Of a stretch of DNA of 24,016 bases, positions 20,376 to 24,016 are shown piece after piece; the stretch's first letter is position 1, and each line of letters starts with the position of its first letter. The translations under genes and the position numbers were made by a program. Below the pieces are notes generated by a model that saw only the letters and a program-made list of their open reading frames with translations, was not told the DNA's origin and did no database searches. The stretch spans positions 1 to 24,016 of the forward strand of contig CAYMLL010000091.1 in the NCBI GenBank assembly GCA_964390645.1, read 5' to 3'. This DNA comes from CAYMLL01 sp964390645. Its GTDB lineage: Bacteria; Planctomycetota; UBA8108.

Positions 20376-20569
20376 CGGGTGACAACCGCGAATCGTTCGT
20401 GTTAAGTTTGCTCCGTCTTTCGTCTTAGGATGATCGCGTCGGGGGCGTCGCAGGCTCTCGGGTCTCCAGTCCATCGTTCGCGATCCCACCGATTCCCATG
20501 AACCCTGCCGCGACTCCAACGTGTTTCGGGGCGAGAGAACAGGACTCGATTCTGATGCAAGGAAACGTC

Positions 20570-22906
20570 ATGGCTGTTGCTGTTTCGAAGCGCTTCGTGG
20601 CCGCTGCCGTCATCTCGGGGTTGTTGCTGAGCGCGACGGCCCGAGCCGAGGATGAACTCAAGGTCGCGCACGTTCTCGTGGGGTCGAAGGCCGAGGCCGA
20701 GGCGGTCGCGAAGGAGATCACGGCGGCCGGCAACGACGCGAAGTCGTTCAAGCAGGCCGTCTACAAGCACTCCAAGGATGCCGCCACGAAGCCGCTCGGT
20801 GGAATGCTCCCGACGTGGCTGCGCGACAACGGCAGCTACGACGTGGCGTTTACGAGGGCCGCGTTCGAGCTTCAGGCGGGACAGATCTCGGGGCCCGTGA
20901 AGAGCCAGTTCGGCTGGCACCTGATCCAGGTTCTCGAACGTCGTGCCAAGGGCGGCGCGGGGGTGTCGAAGGGCGGCGCGGGGGTGTCGAAGGGCGGCGC
21001 GGGGCCGTCGAAGGACAGTGCAGGACTCGAGAAGGACGGGACGGCGACAAAGTCCGCCGACACCGGGCAGCCGTTTGATCCGATCGCGCAGGCGACAAAG
21101 ATCGCCGAGCAGCAGGCGGCGGCGGCCAAGGCCAAGGCCGAAGCTGCGGCGGCGGCGAAGGCCGCGGACGGGAAGGCCGCGGACGGGAAGGCCGCGGACG
21201 GGAAGGCGACGACGGTCGTGTCGGCGCCCGTCGTCCCGCAGCCCGTCAACGCACGGCGACGCCCCGCCTCGAAGGGGCGCAAGGCGTCGCTCGTTATCGA
21301 GTCGGTGCTGTCGGAACGATTGGCGCAGGGTAACCAACGCAGCTTCCTGCCGACCGAGGCGGTCGAGCTCAACCTCATGCTGAAGAACGAGAGCGCCGAC
21401 CCGGTCAAGGTCCCGAGCCCCGGGCTGCTGCCGCTCGGCTTCGTCGTCACACGGCTCTCGGACAGCCAGACCATGCCCGCGGACTTCGGCACCATGGCAG
21501 ACCCCGCGGACTTCTTCGTCGAGCTGAGGACCTGGCAGATTGTCGGCGAGGTCGTGAGCCTCAACGACCACTTCAAGACGCTTTCCGCGTCGGGCCGCTA
21601 CGAGCTCAAGTGGGACGGGAAGGCGTTCTTCAACAACCTCGAGGCTCGCTTCCCCAAGGCCATAGAGCTGCCCGACTACCCCGCGATCAAGACATCGCTG
21701 ACCGGGGTGAAGGGGCTCGTGGTCGATCAGGTTTTTCGCGATGCTTCGCCGAGCTTGCTGAGCCGGCAGCGCAAGGGATTCAGCTTCAGCGTGTTCCCGC
21801 GTGTCGACGCGAAGGCGAAGTACTACGCGCGGTTGAAGCTGAAGAGCGAGACGACGCCGGTGATCTTCGAGCTCAGCGGCACGAAGTACGGCAACAAGAG
21901 GGCCGTCGGTCAGTTCATCAAGCTGGCGAACGACGGCTTCTACGACGCGTTGAACTTCTACGACGTCCAGAAGGACAGCTATGCGCTCGGTGGCTGTCCG
22001 TCGAGCAATGGTCTCGGCGCTCCCGCGATGCGTCTTCCGAACGGATTGAAGAACGACGATCAGGTCCAGCACACGCGCGGCACGGTCTCGTTCGTCACGC
22101 GGACCTCTCCGCGACAGGGACCGATCAAGGGTGGCGAGATCGGCAGCATCTTCTTTGTTTCGTTGAAGGACCACAGCGAGTGGGATAGCGATCATGTTCC
22201 CTTCGGCAAGGTTGTCGAGGGGCTCGAGGTCTTCGATCGGCTCGACCGCAACAAGCGGATCGAGTCGGTGGCGATCCTGACGCCCGAGGAGTACGACGCC
22301 ACGGGCTCGACGGTTGCCGTGACCGGCGCCGCGGACGGCGGGACCGGCGCTGCGGACGGTGGCGACGCTACGATCATCGTCAGCGGATATCCCCAAGCGA
22401 TCATCAAGACCGCGAAGGGCGATCTGAAGATTTCGCTCTACGACGACGTCGCTTATCACACGATCGCGAGTTTTATCACGCGTGCGGAAGCCGGGTTCTT
22501 CGACAAGGGCCCGGACGACGGGAAGATGAGTTTCTTCGACAGTCTCGATCAGGGCGGCAAGACGATCGCGCTGATGACGGGCAGCCCGACCAACGATGCC
22601 ACCGGTGGCCCGGGCTACAAGCTGCGTGACGAGGTCAACGCGAAGAAGTGCGAGCGAGGTGCACTCGTGATGCTGAAGGAACAGGACGAGGTCGGTGGCT
22701 ACGTTCCGAACTCCGCCGGTTCCGCGTTCTTCATCTGCGTGCAGCCCATACCGTTCTTCGACTTCGAAGGCAAGTTCACGGTCTTCGGCCGGGTGACCAG
22801 CGGACTCGAGACGCTGGACAAACTCGCCAAGGGCGACGAGATCACCGAGGTGCAGATTACGAAGAAGAAGAAGCGCGCCTACGAGTCTTTCCGCAAGGCG
22901 AACTGA
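20570..22906 (+). CDS. Secreted triple PPIase-domain protein: parvulin plus two degenerate cyclophilin domains
   Basis: The 778-residue protein has a signal peptide (1-26, cleavage after ARA). A parvulin domain follows (about 29-124, AHVLV with H33, GGMLPTW, PVKSQFGWHLIQV). A low-complexity linker (125-235) holds GGAGVSK and AADGK repeats. Residues 237-430 form an unassigned, beta-rich-looking region. Two cyclophilin-like domains close the chain, at about 430-570 (RGTVSFVTR, GSIFFV, VPFGKVVEGLEVFDRL) and 606-765 (GGPGYKLRDEV, RGALVM, GSAFFICV, FTVFGRVTSGLETLDKL). Both cyclophilin domains lack the catalytic Arg and Gln. The usual FHR is FYD (D465) in the first and FFD (D657) in the second. Activity is therefore expected from the parvulin part, if any. 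The likely role is folding or holding proteins outside the cytoplasm. The ATG at 20570 is chosen for AAGGA six bases upstream and the compact signal peptide; ATGs at 20555 and 20498 are in frame. Confidence 0.87.
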   Translation: MAVAVSKRFVAAAVISGLLLSATARAEDELKVAHVLVGSKAEAEAVAKEITAAGNDAKSFKQAVYKHSKDAATKPLGGMLPTWLRDNGSYDVAFTRAAFELQAGQISGPVKSQFGWHLIQVLERRAKGGAGVSKGGAGVSKGGAGPSKDSAGLEKDGTATKSADTGQPFDPIAQATKIAEQQAAAAKAKAEAAAAAKAADGKAADGKAADGKATTVVSAPVVPQPVNARRRPASKGRKASLVIESVLSERLAQGNQRSFLPTEAVELNLMLKNESADPVKVPSPGLLPLGFVVTRLSDSQTMPADFGTMADPADFFVELRTWQIVGEVVSLNDHFKTLSASGRYELKWDGKAFFNNLEARFPKAIELPDYPAIKTSLTGVKGLVVDQVFRDASPSLLSRQRKGFSFSVFPRVDAKAKYYARLKLKSETTPVIFELSGTKYGNKRAVGQFIKLANDGFYDALNFYDVQKDSYALGGCPSSNGLGAPAMRLPNGLKNDDQVQHTRGTVSFVTRTSPRQGPIKGGEIGSIFFVSLKDHSEWDSDHVPFGKVVEGLEVFDRLDRNKRIESVAILTPEEYDATGSTVAVTGAADGGTGAADGGDATIIVSGYPQAIIKTAKGDLKISLYDDVAYHTIASFITRAEAGFFDKGPDDGKMSFFDSLDQGGKTIALMTGSPTNDATGGPGYKLRDEVNAKKCERGALVMLKEQDEVGGYVPNSAGSAFFICVQPIPFFDFEGKFTVFGRVTSGLETLDKLAKGDEITEVQITKKKKRAYESFRKAN
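20948..21010 (+). repeat. Three tandem 21-bp repeats (KGGAGVS) in the PPIase linker
   Basis: Units at 20948-20968, 20969-20989 and 20990-21010 encode KGGAGVS, KGGAGVS and KGGAGPS. The first two are identical in DNA and the third has a few changes near its 3' end, which suggests recent duplication. The repeat length keeps the frame. Confidence 0.9.
21161..21205 (+). repeat. Three tandem 15-bp repeats (AADGK) in the PPIase linker
   Basis: Three copies of a 15-base GCC-GCG-GAC-GGG-AAG unit encode AADGK three times, directly after an Ala/Lys-rich helix-like stretch. Copies are identical in DNA and in frame, so copy number could vary without breaking the protein. Confidence 0.9.
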
Positions 22907-22933
22907 GCCAGCCGGAAGCGAGTCGTTGGGCAG

Positions 22934-22976
22934 AGAGGCTCGGAGGTCGCACTGACCTTCGGGCCTTTCCTTTGTT
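22934..22976 (+). terminator. Intrinsic terminator after the PPIase gene
   Basis: AGGCTCGGAGGTC (22936-22948) pairs with GACCTTCGGGCCT (22954-22966) through 13 bp with two G-U pairs around a GCACT loop. Two more pairs extend it outward, overlapping the T-rich tail TTCCTTTGTT (22967-22976). It lies about 30 bases after the stop. Confidence 0.88.
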
Positions 22977-23006
22977 CCGGGGCATGAGCCGGAGAGAGCC
23001 AGGGAC

Positions 23007-24016
23007 ATGGGCAAGGTCCTTATCATCGGAGCCGGTGGTGTCGGCAGTGTCGTCGCCACGAAGTGCGCCATGCATCCCGACGTCTTCGAGCAAGTTGTCC
23101 TCGCGAGCCGCACTGTATCGCGGTGTGAGCGGATTCGTGACGGCGTTCGCGCACGGTTCGGACGCGAGATCAAGATCGATCAGGTCGATGCCGACGACGT
23201 GCCTCAGACCGTGCGCCTGATCGATCGTGAGCGACCGGATCTCGTGGTCAACGTGGCGCTTCCGTATCAGGATCTCTCGATCATGGACGCCTGCCTGGCG
23301 ACGGGTGTCGACTACCTCGATACCGCCAGTTACGAGCCGCCGGACGAGGCGAAGTTCTGCTACAAGTGGCAGTGGGATTACCACGAGCGCTTCGCGGACG
23401 CAGGCCTCATGGCGCTGCTCGGCTGCGGCTTCGATCCGGGTGTCACCAGCGTTTTCTGCATCCACGCTCGTGATCATCACTTCGATAGCATCGAGGAGAT
23501 CGACATTCTCGACTGCAACGGTGGTGACCACGGCCACGCCTTCGCGACGAACTTTAACCCCGAGATCAACATCCGCGAGATCACACAGCGTGGGAAGTAC
23601 TGGGAGAACGGCGAGTGGATCGAGACGGATCCACTGTCGGTCCGGGACACCTTCGACTTTCCCGGGATCGGACCGCGCAAGATGTACCTGATGTACCACG
23701 AGGAGCTCGAGTCGCTCGCGAGGTTCATTCCGGGGCTTCGTCGTATCCGCTTCTGGATGACCTTCGGCGACGAGTACCTGACTCATCTGCGGGTCCTCGA
23801 GAACGTTGGCATGACGCGCATCGACCCGGTAGAGTTCGACGGGCGGCAGATCGTCCCGCTGAGGTTCCTCAAGGCTATGCTCCCCGATCCCGGATCGCTC
23901 GGTGCGGGATACTCGGGCAAGACCTGCATCGGCTGTGTCATTCGCGGAGAGAAGGACGGCAGCCCGAAGCAGATCCACATCTACAACGTCTGCGACCACG
24001 CTGTTTGCTTCGAGGA
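23007..24016 (+). CDS. Carboxynorspermidine/carboxyspermidine dehydrogenase-like protein (3' end outside window)
   Basis: The frame stays open for 336 codons to the edge. It starts with a Rossmann fold, MGKVLIIGAGGVGSVVA with the GAGGVGS motif at 8-14, then LASRT, which selects the cofactor's ribose end, and later GCGFDPGVTSVFC and FNPEINIREITQ. These match the saccharopine-dehydrogenase superfamily branch that makes carboxynorspermidine or carboxyspermidine by reductive condensation of aspartate semialdehyde with a diamine. Family members are about 400 residues, so roughly 60 are missing. The ATG is preceded by GGAGAGAG at 22991-22998. The partner decarboxylase usually lies nearby and may follow beyond the window. 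A related saccharopine reductase role is less likely but cannot be excluded. Confidence 0.87.
   Translation, partial: MGKVLIIGAGGVGSVVATKCAMHPDVFEQVVLASRTVSRCERIRDGVRARFGREIKIDQVDADDVPQTVRLIDRERPDLVVNVALPYQDLSIMDACLATGVDYLDTASYEPPDEAKFCYKWQWDYHERFADAGLMALLGCGFDPGVTSVFCIHARDHHFDSIEEIDILDCNGGDHGHAFATNFNPEINIREITQRGKYWENGEWIETDPLSVRDTFDFPGIGPRKMYLMYHEELESLARFIPGLRRIRFWMTFGDEYLTHLRVLENVGMTRIDPVEFDGRQIVPLRFLKAMLPDPGSLGAGYSGKTCIGCVIRGEKDGSPKQIHIYNVCDHAVCFE

Larger units (their letters stand above)
19859..20569 (+). other. 711-base gap without a convincing gene
   Basis: No reading frame here has both a credible start and recognisable protein sequence. It contains a 10-C run (20020-20029), three copies of GATCCCGG (two around 19970-19995 and one near 20145), an open frame with coding-like bias but no start (19905-20375), and an AT-richer stretch at 20390-20435. 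That last stretch offers a weak promoter candidate for the following gene: TTAAGT at 20402-20407 and TAGGAT at 20426-20431, 18 bases apart. No clear terminator for the pepA operon is seen. Confidence 0.6.

Noticed and set aside
19901..20428. 175-codon frame starting at GTG 19901
   Set aside because: Composition is Pro/Arg/Ser-rich throughout, with no domain and weaker third-position bias than the competing frame; not supported as a gene as it stands.
20402..23173. 923-codon open frame on the - strand opposite the PPIase gene
   Set aside because: Same artefact; its apparent repeats are the reverse reading of the linker repeats.

Overview
The window is a GC-rich bacterial chromosomal segment. 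All thirteen complete genes and both edge-truncated genes lie on the + strand, and codon third positions are dominated by G and C. I see no tRNA, rRNA, CRISPR array, IS element or prophage gene. A cytosolic DnaK, an NtrC-type sigma-54 activator, a PrkA/YeaH/SpoVR operon, a fused B12-dependent IcmF mutase and secreted parvulin/cyclophilin proteins suggest a Gram-negative-type lineage such as Myxococcota, Planctomycetota or another 'deltaproteobacterial' relative. The phylum cannot be fixed from the sequence alone.

Layout. (1) 1-450: C-terminal end of an actin/Hsp70-superfamily ATPase, closed by a near-perfect intrinsic terminator at 527-570. (2) 595-1593: secreted, membrane-anchored HEXXH metallopeptidase whose mRNA may be leaderless. 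(3) 1698-3868: translationally coupled two-component pair, made of a sensor-less cytoplasmic histidine kinase and an NtrC-family activator. (4) 3869-4241: hairpin-rich intergenic region. (5) 4242-6161: dnaK, with a long hairpin terminator. (6) 6440-11091: prkA-yeaH-spoVR, the conserved stress/starvation kinase operon. (7) 11153-19858: a six-gene run in which every junction overlaps. It encodes isobutyryl-CoA mutase (IcmF), 3-hydroxybutyryl-CoA dehydrogenase, an acyl-CoA dehydrogenase, a short MeaB/ArgK-like GTPase, a second acyl-CoA dehydrogenase and leucyl aminopeptidase. (8) 19859-20569: 711 bases without a convincing gene, containing a 10-C homopolymer and a start-less stretch with coding-like bias. 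(9) 20570-22906: a secreted protein joining one parvulin and two degenerate cyclophilin domains, followed by a strong terminator. (10) 23007-end: start of a carboxynorspermidine dehydrogenase-like gene.

Function. The kinase/activator pair, DnaK and the PrkA operon together look like a stress-response neighbourhood, although I found no sigma-54 promoter linking them. The icmF operon encodes a route that interconverts isobutyryl-CoA (from valine or branched-chain acids) with n-butyryl-CoA and feeds the C4 units into beta-oxidation. It lacks a crotonase and an ETF within the window. The co-translated PepA could supply amino acids from peptides.

The least ordinary items are the triple peptidyl-prolyl-isomerase fusion with Asp in place of the catalytic Arg in both cyclophilin domains, the shortened second G-protein chaperone beside an IcmF that already carries its own, and the poly-C region.
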